Of a DNA stretch of 64,000 bases, positions 44,135 through 54,441 are shown piece by piece. The translations under genes were made by a program, and so were the position numbers. The notes beneath the pieces were generated by a model, which was not told the origin of the DNA, made no database searches, and was given only the letters and a program-made list of their open reading frames with translations. Numbering within the stretch: position 1 is the stretch's first letter; every line of letters starts with the position of its first letter. The DNA is from Helianthus annuus (lineage: Eukaryota; Streptophyta; Magnoliopsida; Asterales; Asteraceae), in contig NC_035438.2 of assembly GCF_002127325.2 (NCBI RefSeq), forward strand, positions 90,458,385 through 90,522,384, in the 5' to 3' direction.

Positions 44135-45735
44135 CTAGTTTTCATAAGAATTTTGTAAATAGTTTACCGCTTTTCTTAAAAAATCAAAATACAAAAACAT
44201 TAAAAAAATTCAAAAACATAAAAAAATAGAAAATAAAAAATGAGTTATCACTGTGTGAAAAAGAAGAAATGATAGTACATCGGCAAGTTAGACTGTCACA
44301 CTCAAACTGAACATAAATTGCTTAAGTGTGATAGCAGCTTCATTATACGATGTACCAGTAGGCAAAAAAACATGAAATAATCAAATTACCAAAGTGATAT
44401 AAACCTAAATGAACTGAATATGAGTGGGGAACACATCAGTGGTGTATGGTTTAATGACCGTAAATCTTACGCTGATAGATTGCCAAAATCTGAGGTTTCG
44501 GGTCTTCATACTGTTATTTCGTCTGCGGATATCAGGGTTGTCCTTCTGCTGCATCCAGATACATGCTGACCTAGGCACAACAAGGATATCTTAAAAGAGC
44601 AAAAAATGCCAAAACCATAAGTGAAGAAGCTCTCCTAGAGAGTCATTCAAAAAGTGCAAACTGCATAAATCATACCAAAAATTGTATTTGTCATAGCCCT
44701 CGTTAGATATTTTGGTCTCTTTGTTGTACGGAAGTACTGACCTGATCACCAATTATCTAAACGTTGAAGAAAATAAAACGGATGAATTCAGTATACTCAC
44801 CTACTACGATGAACTTTGTGTATACCTTGATCGCGGGGGTATATCCTGTAGTGGGACACACTAGTATATCAGTATTAAGATTACCTTAATGTATCATACG
44901 GTAATGGCACTTGAAATGTTCATGCATTTTGTTTAAGTGGACAAACATACCGGTAATCGTCTTGGACTGCTTTTCACGAAAAATTAAATAAAGAATTATC
45001 TAATTGTGTGAAACAGTTTGACTGTGCTGATATGATCTTCTTACCAGTGATTCTCACAAAAATAGAGTGTTTATTGCTTTTGTATTTACTTGCTTTCAAA
45101 AAATATAAAAATCCAAAAAATAGTGTCATTTTCTGTTTAAAATTCTTAATGTACGGAAAACTGTTATTCTTGGAGGAATTGTTACTGATAGGGGGAGACG
45201 GTGTTAGAAAGTGAGTTCAAAATTTTAAATCATGCAGGTTCTTGTGTGTTGAACAAAAAGTTTTGCGTGTTGGTGATAACTTGAAAATGCTTAATCTGTG
45301 ATACAGTTTAACTATATCTTGAATAATAATAATTTATTTAACTTTGTTGAAAAATTCTTATGGTTTCTCGAGATGTTTGTTTTATAGTATACAAATTGAA
45401 GCAGTTTGTTGCTGAGAAGTTGCTGTGAAGTGTGAAGATGAGAGTTTGATTGGATGCATGGTAGAATCTCCTTTCTACATTGTAGACAAAGTGAAGAGTT
45501 TGAAGATTGCTATTCAAATGCTGAACTGGAGTTTACTCAAGTGCTAACGTATTGAAGATTTGGTGATTGGATGCATCAGCTTAGGGGGAGTCTGTTGCTG
45601 ACAGAAGCTATTGAAGCTGAAGCTATCCAAAGACCAAAGTCACTGCAAGACTACATGAAGATTGCAAGATTACATGAAGATTGCAAGAAGACTGAAGACA
45701 AAGTTATTTTATGAAGCTATTGTAAAGGGGGAGTT
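44135..45735 (+). other. Element C 3' non-coding region with three purine tracts
   Basis: GATAGTACATC (about 44273), TATAAACCTAA (about 44400), CTGCATCCAGATACATGCTG (about 44549), AGTGGGACACAC (about 44853) and AAGTGGACAAACATAC (44936) are shared with A, F, G or H. AGGGGGAG lies at 45190, 45583 and 45726; only the last borders the LTR. The 45583 copy is followed by TCTGTTGCTG, resembling an LTR start. No credible ORF is present. Confidence 0.8.
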
Positions 45736-46208
45736 TGTTGGTGCATATTTGTGACAACAGCTTAGATTTCGTCTTTGGATATCTTGTAACTAGTTAAACG
45801 ATAAACAGTTAGCGGGTTTAGCTTTGTAATAGTTAAATTATAGAGTTTGGGCTAAATAAAACCCAGTTTGGGTCTAGGGGACGAATTGGGCTTGCCCATG
45901 TAGGAATCCCTAGCCCAAGTAGCAAACCTTGTGTTATATAAACAAGGTTAGGCTTTAGGGTTTAGGTTAATCAGCCAAAGCAGAGTTTGAGAGGCATTAG
46001 AATTCGTGAGTGGCATTAGGTCTTGGACGAATTTGAGTGTGTTAGGGTTTTGATTGATTATAATTCTTGTGATTGATAATCAATAGAAACCCGGTTTGAA
46101 AGTGATTTCTGTTTCTACTCATTCTGTGATATTCTGATCAAGAGGATTCCGCACTCTTGATTCGATTGACAATTCTGTGAAAGATCCATACATCAAGGGG
46201 ACCTACAT
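45736..46208 (+). repeat. Element C 3' LTR
   Basis: It runs TGTTGGTGCATATTTG...CCTACA, 473 bp, near-identical to the 5' LTR. It is followed by the target duplication TAGGC. Confidence 0.95.
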
Positions 46209-46534
46209 AGGCACCATTGGAACGTGTGGTCCAAAGATGACTGACTTCCAGCAGCCGGTGTTTTACTCAGCTAACATATGGCCCATCCTACGTTGCCAGA
46301 TATTGTACTCGGATCTGACAAGCATAGGTGGCTTGAATAGTGTCCCGGTGTTATGAGGGCCGTGTGAATGTGATGTCATCTTGGTTTTTTTACAGATGTT
46401 CTTGAATAATCAACCTTTATACATGATTACCCTTTACTATGTTTTTCAACTAAATACGAACAACTGAAGTATCAATGAATTTGAGCTGAACTTTTTTGTC
46501 AAATTGATGGTTAGATCGAATTTGACTGTCCTAT
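46209..46534 (-). pseudogene. gag: Element D gag start and leader
   Basis: Minus-strand reading gives PPMLVRSEYNIWQRRMGHML, then NTGCWKSVIFGPHVPMVP, matching the start of element B gag, with one in-frame stop after MLAE. It is continuous with 34206 downward once element C is removed. The part above about 46400 is leader. Confidence 0.85.
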
Positions 46535-46546
46535 GCTCTGATACCA
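46535..46546 (-). other. Primer-binding site of element D
   Basis: The minus strand reads TGGTATCAGAGC, two bases after the LTR's CTGACA end. It shows that the LTR above it acts as a 5' LTR for the D gag. Confidence 0.9.
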
Positions 46547-46548
46547 AT

Positions 46549-47175
46549 TGTCAGGTTCTGAGTTTCGTTGATTTTGTTTGTTTAATAAATGAAAGATGAA
46601 TCAGAGAGATATTGCAGCGGAAATGGAAAGTAAACTTTCATAATACAATCACAAGAGAATAGTTTTCATCACACATGATTTCATTAGTCAAAAGATTTTA
46701 TCAATTACAAAAGTTCAACTATGCATGCATGTATACTAAACTCCCCCTCAGCCTGAGCTCACAGTTAGTTCGTACAAGAAGATGGTGAAAGAGCTAATAG
46801 AACAATACAGGTGTTGTTCTATTTATAGTACAAACCTAACCACTGAGCATCTAAGCTGACGTCACCTAGACAGTGGCATCTAACAGACTAACAACCTCTC
46901 AACACTGATGTAGCTTTCCATTATTGTTGCTTAAACACTGATATAGCATATCAGTGCTTTCTTCAAAGGATGATCAGGCCTTGAGTCAGCAGTGCATTGG
47001 TCTTCATCAGTACTTGAGTAACAGCAGTTGTTAGGACTTGGAATCATCAGCTAATAGAAACACTGTCATTGGAGGGAACTTAGAACAAGCATTGCTTATT
47101 GGTGATCAACTGTTGAGAACCAATTTTTGCTTTCAGTATCATCTGTACTTTTGGGCTTGATTACGTGGGCCAACA
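46549..47175 (-). repeat. Element D LTR, flanked by internal sequence on both sides
   Basis: On the minus strand it runs TGTTGGCCCACG...CTGACA, 627 bp. TGACGTCA (46864-46857) precedes TATA CTATAAATAG (46828-46819) by 28 bp, as in element B. On its 5' side is a purine tract and env-like 3' end; on its 3' side are a primer site and gag. It is therefore neither a solo LTR nor an outer LTR. Confidence 0.9.
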
Positions 47176-47185
47176 ATCTCCCCCT
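47176..47185 (-). other. Polypurine tract of element D
   Basis: The minus strand reads AGGGGGAGAT directly before TGTTGG, preceded by ATCTGTTCT as in element B (TATCTGTTCC). Confidence 0.85.
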
Positions 47186-47224
47186 AGAACAGATGATGCC
47201 AAAACACTTACTTATTCTTGATCT

Positions 47225-48285
47225 TTATTCTCTCATCAGTTTTTCCCTAACTTGCCCTTTGAATTGCAGCTCAAAGTTAAGGGAATCTTCATCATCTTCA
47301 TCCCTGCAGAGTTGAAGTTCTAAAAGATCTAAGAGGTCAGCTGCATTTAGACCTAATGCATCCTCTCTTGAAATATGTTCAACTCTTCCATTGGACTTGA
47401 GCAAAGTCAATACATGGGTCTTTTTATCAGACTTCCACTTTAGTATTTTTGAGTTCAATCGATTTCTTGGGTGAGATTTTATTTGTGATGAGTTTGGTGA
47501 TGGTGGCCTGCTCATTAACCTTTTGGCAGTTTCTTGTTGCTTTAGTGAGGCAGGATCCTCTACAATCATTTGCTTAATGGCCTCTTTCATGATTTCATCT
47601 TCTCTCTTTGCATCTTCCTCATCTATCTGCTTTTGTCTTTTTCTTTGATCCAAGACAACGGTGGATAAGTCAGATGATGTGAACAATGTTTTCAGAGAGA
47701 GGGTCTGCTGCTTTAGCTCATCAGTGGTTTTACTCTTGTATGCTGGCTTCTTTGGTGTTGTAGGATCTGTTTCTCTTAGTTTCTCCAGCTTATTATAAGT
47801 TTGATCAATGTACTGCCTTGACCATTTTGATATGGCCTTTGCTAATCCATACATAGCTGCAACCAACTCAGCTCTCTTCCTCTTGTATTCTAAAGTGAGT
47901 TCTGCACTGGATTTCTTGAACTTGTTCCAGTTTGGTGCAGATCTCTTCATCTGAGGATCATTCTTTACTCTTTCAATTCTATTAACTTCTGCTTTGAGTG
48001 CTGTGAGTGGCCAGTCTTTAAATTGTTCTACCTTGGCAGGATAGAATTTATCTCTCATAATAAGCTCTAAGAGATCTTTCATCAGCTTCTTTTGCAGATC
48101 AGCATTGGCGGTAAGTTTGACATCTCTTTGCTTAAGTCTCTTGCATTGTCTTCCAATTTCTTGACTTTACTAAGCCCATGTTACATTCGACTTGAGATGT
48201 TGTTATCACCTTGCCCTTTACCTTAATGCTTAGCAATATATTCAGCTTGCTTGACTTTGAGTTTCAGATACTCATCCATGTTCTC
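47225..48285 (-). pseudogene. Element D env-like ORF, C-terminal part
   Basis: The open piece 48082-47225 ends NFELQFKGQVREKLMRE, and contains RPPSPNSSQIKSHPRN and KILKWKSDKKTHVL, aligning throughout with the C-terminus of element B's env-like ORF. It is Lys/Glu/Asp-rich with coiled-coil-like stretches. Between 48285 and 48082 it can still be read (MDEYLKLKVKQAEYIAKH) but has stops. It ends at about 48285, where plus-strand element F begins; the N-terminal two thirds are missing. No membrane segment is visible. Function is unknown. Confidence 0.8.
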
Positions 48286-48299
48286 TCCCTAGAACAGAT

Positions 48300-49432
48300 G
48301 ACGAAGAGGTGGCAAAAGGTTTGAACATGGTTGACGAATTACCTGAAAACATTGATGTGACTTATACCAAATCTGATGATGCTGATGATTCAGAGGTGGT
48401 AAGTAAGGTAGTTGAAAACTTTTTGAGAGATAATTCTACCAATAATGGTAAGTCCGAATCACAGGATGAAGATGAGGAAAGTTTTCACAAAAACTATTTG
48501 AAAAATTTAAAATCTGAGAAAAATGTGAATGAAGATCCAATAGGATTACCATATACCACTATTGGATTGGACAAATTATTTTCAAATTGGTAGAAATCGA
48601 TAAATCTGAAATTTCAAAATCTGTCAGAAAAGCGGGCAAGAAAACTTTTTATAACAAACCTGGTTAAACAAAGAAAAACATGAAGGCAGGGTTGGGTTAT
48701 AAAAAGAAACAAAATCAAAAGAAACGGGCTAAAAAGGAAAATTTTTAGAAAAAGATGAATTTTGTACATGGAACAAGTTCAGAAGAAGAGAAAGAACTCA
48801 AATTTAGGCAACTGACTAATGAAGAGGTCTATGCTCAAAAGAAAAAACAACAACAACAGACCAAAGATGTGTCATAGAAAACCTGTTTTAAATGTTAACA
48901 AGTGGGACATGTTAGTCATAAATGTCCACTAAATCTGAAGCTTGTTGATATTGAGAAAAAGAAAGTTGATGTTGTTCAAGAGAAAAAGAAGTTTGAGGTT
49001 GAAAAACAGAAGTCAACCAAGTTTGAGTCAAAACAAACTTGGAAGCCAAAAACATCCAAGGTTGAATCACAACAAACATGGAAATAAAAAACACCCAGAT
49101 TTAAGACAAAACAAAGTTGGAAATCAACAGCTAATTTGACAAAACCAAACCAATTTTGGAAACCTAAGAATGATTTGTCAAAACAAAACATTCAAAATGA
49201 TTTAAGATTTTATCAAAGGAATGTTTCAAAAGGACAAATTTGGGTGGTCAAGAAACCAAGTACTTCTGTGAGTGATAAAAGGAAAATCGATCCAACCAAG
49301 AAGGTTCAAAATAAGAACGAAAAAGTTTTTGTTAAAAATGACAAAGATTTTCCAAAACTCAACAATTCGTATTGTGTTACAATACCCAAGGTCAAACAGG
49401 CCTGGGTTTCTTTATTCAAAAGATTGAGTTAG
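48300..49432 (+). pseudogene. gag: Element F gag, C-terminal part
   Basis: MVDELPENIDVTYTKSDD starts the readable part (about 48327), matching element A gag around 6318-6370. It is broken by stops near 48593, 48666 and 48747. The zinc knuckle at about 48883-48924 reads CFKC-stop-QVGHVSHKC, with a TAA inside but all four ligands present. Lys-rich repeats with QTWKPKTSK and QQTWK follow (49035-49085). The end VKQAWVSLFKRLS corresponds to GQVWVDIFFKE of element A. No pol follows. Confidence 0.8.
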
Positions 49433-51594
49433 TTGAATATGCAAGTGCTCCAGAAGACGGATGAATGTCAACATGTAGAGCGGAGCAGCGTGGCACGGGA
49501 GGCGGTGTATTCGTGTGGTTAAAAACAGGGAGTTTGTTTATTTGTAAATACATAAAACGTAAACTAAAAACAAAAGAAAAATAGAAAAAAAGAAAAATAT
49601 AAAAACCAAAAATACGTTTTTATTTAGTCAAAAATTGAAAAATGCAAAAATATGTTTGTTTTTAAATTTGTTAAAATCAAATATTTTTGAAATAATATGT
49701 TGATTGAAGACACTGAAACCCTCACGGCTGAACAAACATGATTAATTTCACAAGTGGTTGAAAATGGTTTTCAAACTGTTAAATATAAATGTGTTGTAAA
49801 TCATGGGGGTATTTTATGCAAAACAGAGCATGTTATTGCAGAAAATGGATGGCGAGATGAAGCTATCTACATCGGTTATCAAATTTTCTTAAATGTTTTG
49901 GATTCTACGGAGAGTAAAAATTTTGAAAATACAAAAACATTTGAAAATTTGAAAAACGACAAAATCATGAGAAAATAAAAGAGTTTTTGTGTAAAAAGAG
50001 GAAATGATAGTACATCAGTAGACAATCACAACATTTTAAAGAATTGGAATGTCTAAATGTGATAAACGGTCTCACTGATAATGTGCCAGTAGATTTTTAC
50101 ACGTTTAGTAAATTGATTTCAAGATATAAACCTAAATCAATAACTTTCTTATCTCGTGGGGAACATCTCTCGGATATATGAAGTTAGTACTCTGAAATTT
50201 CGTTTGAGAGATTGCATGATTCTGAGATATTAGGTCTTTATACTTAGTGATATCTGGCGTATTATACTTAGTCTTCTGATTTTGCGTCAGCAATGGCCTA
50301 GACCTCGTATAATGCTTTTGCGCTTAAAGCTTTCCCTCTGAATAAAAATTGAGAAAATATCGAAAGATATAAATCAAGTGCAGTTGTAAAGAAGATTCCT
50401 AAGTGGAACACACCTTTAAGTCGAGCCTTCATCTATTTGACTAAACGGTAGTTCATACCTGAGCTCTCAAGGCCTCGCGCTAACCTAGAGTATAGATATC
50501 ATTTAGGTATATTCAGCTTTAAGACTAAATCTAGGGAATCTTGATACGTGAATATATTCTGAGGTGGGACACGCACATAAGTTGAGTTCTTAAAAACACT
50601 AAATCTCGTATCATGAAATCAATTAAACTTTGTGTGCTAGTGATTTGTCATTAACTGATATGATCCTTTGACGCGAACTGAAATAAAAATATGTTTGTAA
50701 ATATGTCTTTATTTCTTTTCACTAAAGAAAAATTACAAAAAGATTTTCAGAATGTTTTAGCATAAACTTTGAAAAATTCAAAAAGATTTTGTTTCTGCTC
50801 TAGTTTCGACAACCGATGTCTGAAAGCTGAGTTTCAAAATCTAAAGTATGTTGAACATGTCTCTGAAAATAAACAAGTTCATTAATTTGAAACTTGAGAT
50901 TTTATATGAAAAATCCAAAAACAGTTTGTGAAATATCCAAGGTCATTAAAACGGACTTGGATGATAATATGTGAGATTTTTGGTGGTTGTATACTTTCAA
51001 TGTCAGATATATAGTTATTTGATATGGGGAAAGGGCTAGTATAAAATCCTGGAGTTTTTAAAACTGTCAGATGGTTTTCTTAGAGCCAAGGTTCGATGCT
51101 GGAAGATAATAGTTTTTTAAAGGGCTAGGAATCGATCTTGAACCAAAAATAGTTTTATATTATCAATCTTTCATAGAGCTAGGTTCATGATCATGGCAAT
51201 CTAAAAAGCTTTAAATGTCATACATCTGTGCTTAGAGCCATGTTACCAATTCTGAGTGACCTAAAAAGGTTTTCACTGGTAAATACTTGTGATTTTCAGA
51301 TGTTGAACAAGATTACAATCCTGATAGCTAAGGCTAAGGGGGAGTCTGAAGAAAAGCTCAAAGCAAGGGGAGCTTGCAATCGAAGAGCCAGGTGACTATC
51401 CTGGAGGAGAAACTGAAGAGAGAGAGAGAGAGAGTCTACCGAAAGGGGGAGCTGATTCAGAACACATAATCAAGAAGAGTTTGTTTAAAGCTATGAGGAA
51501 TCTATGGTGCTAAAGATGTCAAAGCTTCAAAAAGTCTAAGAGAGAGAAAATAGAAAGCTACGAGATTGACTGCAGCAATATCCAAGGGGGAGTC
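49433..51594 (+). other. Element F 3' non-coding region
   Basis: GATAGTACATC (about 50008), TATAAACCTAA (about 50124) and GGTGGGACACGC (about 50563) are shared with A, C and H. AGGGGGAG lies at 51337, 51444 and 51585; the last adjoins the LTR. A GA repeat lies at 51417-51433. The small ORF at 49754-49978 has no recognisable homology and is probably chance. Confidence 0.75.
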
Positions 51595-52025
51595 TGTGAG
51601 TGTAGTATGTCTATCGCTTCCATCAATCACGTATCATAGCTGAGAAATGTTCAAGACAAGGTTTAGAAGTGTTGATATTTAGATAAGGATCATACTTTGT
51701 TAAGGAGTCCGTCCTTGATTAAGTGTCTATCCTTAGAAAAAAGTCCATCCTCACGAAAGTCCACCCTCACGAAATGGACATGCTAGTTGGAGAGGATGGA
51801 CATGGGCTATAAATAGAGGTTATGTCTTGACATTTTAGAACTTTTGCTCATTTGGAGAGTTAGAGAGCTCAAGTGTTTTCAAGGTTATACACTGTTACAT
51901 CAGCAAAGAAAACGCATTATAATTACGTTCTTGTGTCTGATCCACTCTCGTACACGGATTCCGCACATGATACGAGATCTACACAGTCATCGAGATTACG
52001 AATTCGATTGGGAAACTAACGTACA
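51595..52025 (+). repeat. Element F 3' LTR
   Basis: It starts TGTGAGTGTAG after the purine tract and probably ends CTAACGTACA at 52025, where element G's env-like frame resumes. TATA CTATAAATAG is at 51807-51816. Directly upstream (51700-51800) GTCC(A/G)TCCT recurs about four times with its complement AGGATGGAC just before the TATA. The 3' boundary is inferred. Confidence 0.7.
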
Positions 52026-52452
52026 AATAGTCTCCAGTAAGGATGCACGAACTTCTTTAGCAATGGAGGATATGTTCCTTCATAGCTCAATCGAGGCAAA
52101 TTTTTTAGAACATCTTCAATTGATCAGCTAATTGGATCTGTGTCTCTATCACCAAACAATAAAACTTCTCCGATTACTTGTTCTGTAACAACTATCTTTT
52201 TTCTTTTGAATTTCTGCTTCAATGGACCCTTTTCCTTCACCTCCCAGTTCATCAAAAGAAGCCGTCTTCCAAAAATCCGGAATTAGATCTTCATAGACAA
52301 CAGGATTTTCCCTCAGACCATGAGCAATTTTGCAACGGTTGAGTCCTATGATCAGAGAATTAAACATTTTCCGATGCTTGTCGGGTGGAGTTGATAGATA
52401 TCCCGCTTGATTGTGTCAGGGACATAATTTTCAATTGACTTTGAGCTTCCAT
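52026..52452 (-). pseudogene. Element G env-like ORF, N-terminal part
   Basis: ATG (minus, 52452) opens MEAQSQLKIMSLTQSSG. After a frame change near 52365 it reads LIIGLNRCKIAHGLRENP, then DFWKTASFDELGGEGKGS. After a second change near 52180 it reads EVLLFGD, SIEDVLKNLPRLSYEGTYPP and HPYWRLF, where element F's LTR cuts it. The order FW...LD/FD, EV(L/F)xLFGD/LDD, then a Pro-rich turn and a final aromatic-rich block is shared with element B's env-like N-terminus, so the two are distant relatives. It may correspond to the plant transposon protein domain often annotated in such ORFs; I could not check. Confidence 0.7.
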
Positions 52453-52455
52453 GAT

Positions 52456-53168
52456 CTACACAAAAGAAAACAAAGTTAAATGTAAAAACCAAATGTTTTT
52501 AGTTAACTTACTAAATTAGTTAATTAAGAATTAACCAGGTCAATTAGTCAACAACTAAACTCAGTCGAAATCACAACAGTCGAGATCACATCTGCATACA
52601 GATTACGAGTGAATCACTTTCAGTGTTTACAACTCAGAACATGAAAGCCATTTTATTGATTTTTCAAAAGCCAGTCAAGATCTAGAGTCAAAATCATCTG
52701 ATATAATGAGATGTCGACTGGGCATTGATGTTTAAGCAGTCGAGATCTCATGAAGTCGAGTCAGATCTTGAGTCGAAATCATGAGATATATGAGACTTCC
52801 ACTCTCAATCGAGACAGATCTCGAGTCATTTTGAGTTCTTCACTCGTAATCTATGTCGAACTCAAGAAACCCTAATTTCAAATCTTAATTCAACTAAATA
52901 GGATCAAAATCCAGTAATCATCTAATTTAAGCTTGAAGACCTAATTATCATGATGTTTAATGTTCTTGATCAAGAACATTATCTTCAAATCTTCATATTA
53001 TTCTTACAGATCTACAACAAAAACACAAGTAAAACTCATAATTAGATTTGATTACCTTGATTTCGATTGATGTTTAACCCGCAATCAAAGAGAACAAGAG
53101 ATAATTATAAGAGAAATCGAGTGAAGCTTGAATGAATGAGAAATCTCGAGTCAAAAACCCTTTTATAT
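52456..53168 (-). promoter_or_regulatory. Promoter and intron-like leader upstream of G env-like ORF
   Basis: On the minus strand, ATATAAAAGGG (53168-53158) is a TATA box, with GGCCCAGCCCA about 20 bp upstream. The leader ends ATCAAG at 53056, where GTAATC begins a possible intron. About 600 bp later a T-rich run ends TTTTGTGTAG at 52456, and ATCATGG starts the ORF. GTCGA(G/A)AT(C/T)-type motifs are dense on both sides (52550-52860 and 53090-53300). Host-gene-like architecture is seen directly; its activity is inferred. Confidence 0.5.
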
Positions 53169-54441
53169 GATCTGTAAAAATGGGCTGGGCCAGACACTTC
53201 TTATCAACACAGGCCCATCAAACTTAACTATTTTGGGTCCCAATCTGTTTTCGACTGCAATCTGTTTTCGACTCATCATTATTAAAGTTTGTTTTCGACT
53301 CACCAATTTTTAAACCTTTACCAAGTTTACCATTTTGAATAAACTTTTAAACAATCCTTACCCACATAAGCATGTTTTATAAAACTAAAACCAATAAAAC
53401 AAAAGTAAATAATTTCTAACTATATTTACAAAAATTAAAAATAGGAAATAAAATTATTGCTCAGGGATCAAATCACAGTGTTTCAGGCTAGACTTCACTT
53501 ATCAACATTGATCTACTTTCGGGTGATCCGAGCGATTGCCAGTACGTTTGTCCACTTAAACTTATCTCCTTAGGCCTTTTCCATGTGACTTTTTTAACTG
53601 ATTTATCATGTTTCGATATTTTAAATATGAACACCCAAACAAATAACAGTTAAATCCTAGAACTGTGATCAGTACACTCTATCATGCAAGCAGTTTCCTT
53701 ACCACATATTTCCACAAGTTTGTTCTAGAATTCTAAAACCTTAACAGGGACTTGATTGAGAAAAGAACATAATAGATCATAAGAAGAGATATGGATATAA
53801 TGCACAGATCAAATGAATTTTTCAATTTGATGTAGGTTTTTAGGTTTCTTTTGGGCACTAGAGGGCATCTTTCGGGTGTATTTTGATCTGTAGATCGACA
53901 ACGTATAGCTAGGTCAGCATGTATCTGGATGCAGCAGAAGCTGACGTTGCCTAGCCACTCCAGGTCTTTGCTCACGCAAAATAGAGGAGATACATGATTT
54001 TGTCAGAAAAGATTCCAGAACTAGACAAAAATTATGTGTATCGGGACATCACACAAGCATTCAAATAGAAATGTGCTAATTCTAAGTGACGTTCTTTCCT
54101 GAGGTCATAATGTAATTTTATGTTCTTAACAAAACCATTCAAAGTTTCCAGACATTAGGATAAAGTCTACAAACATATCGCTCTAGAGTCAGACCATTTC
54201 AATACTGGTCTTACATGAGTCAGCCTTAATCCACATAGTGAAAATTCATTTCATTTCCCATGTTATGCAATTTTTCTTTTTGTATTTTTTGATTTCTAAA
54301 TGTTTATGTATATTTCAAATTTTCTAAATGTTTTTGCTTTTTTCGAATTTTCTCCCCCTAAATTTGTGCATAAATAAAAACTACCTAAGAATAGAAAACT
54401 TTTTGAACAAATTTACCTAAAAAAATAAAACAAAAACAAGC
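53169..54441 (-). other. Element G pol-env non-coding region
   Basis: It has no ORF of note. It contains TAAGTGGACAAACGTACTGG (minus, about 53557-53538) and, on the minus strand near 53940-53918, CTGCATCCAGATACATGCTG, both found in element C's 3' region. The 53169-53300 part carries the GTCGAAAAC/GAGTCGAAAAC motif copies upstream of the TATA box. Confidence 0.65.

Larger units (their letters stand above)
34207..46208 (+). mobile_element. Element C: copia (Sirevirus-like) gag-pol retrotransposon
   Basis: The LTRs are 472 bp (34207-34677 plus base 36832, split by a solo LTR) and 473 bp (45736-46208), starting TGTTGGTGCATATTTG and ending CCTACA. The flanks TAGGT (34202-34206) and TAGGC (46209-46213) are a 5-bp duplication with one change. 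It inserted into the gag of element D; joining the flanks restores MVPSTEY. Inside are a primer site, a leader with a motif array, gag, pol, a 1.6-kb non-coding region and three purine tracts. There is no env-like ORF. All ORFs are damaged. Confidence 0.94.
48290..52025 (+). mobile_element. Element F: 3' half of an A-lineage gag-only element
   Basis: It has the end of a gag, a long non-coding region, three purine tracts and one LTR; no 5' LTR or gag start is found before 48290. Its gag text matches element A (LPENIDVTYT at about 48324 and 6333). There is no pol. Its 3' LTR abuts element G's env-like ORF at 52026. The left break is fused to element D near 48286-48300, most simply by a deletion. 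Confidence 0.8.

Noticed and set aside
46549..47175. Solo LTR of element D
   Set aside because: Both flanks are internal retrotransposon sequence (purine tract on one side, primer site on the other) and there is no 5-bp duplication.
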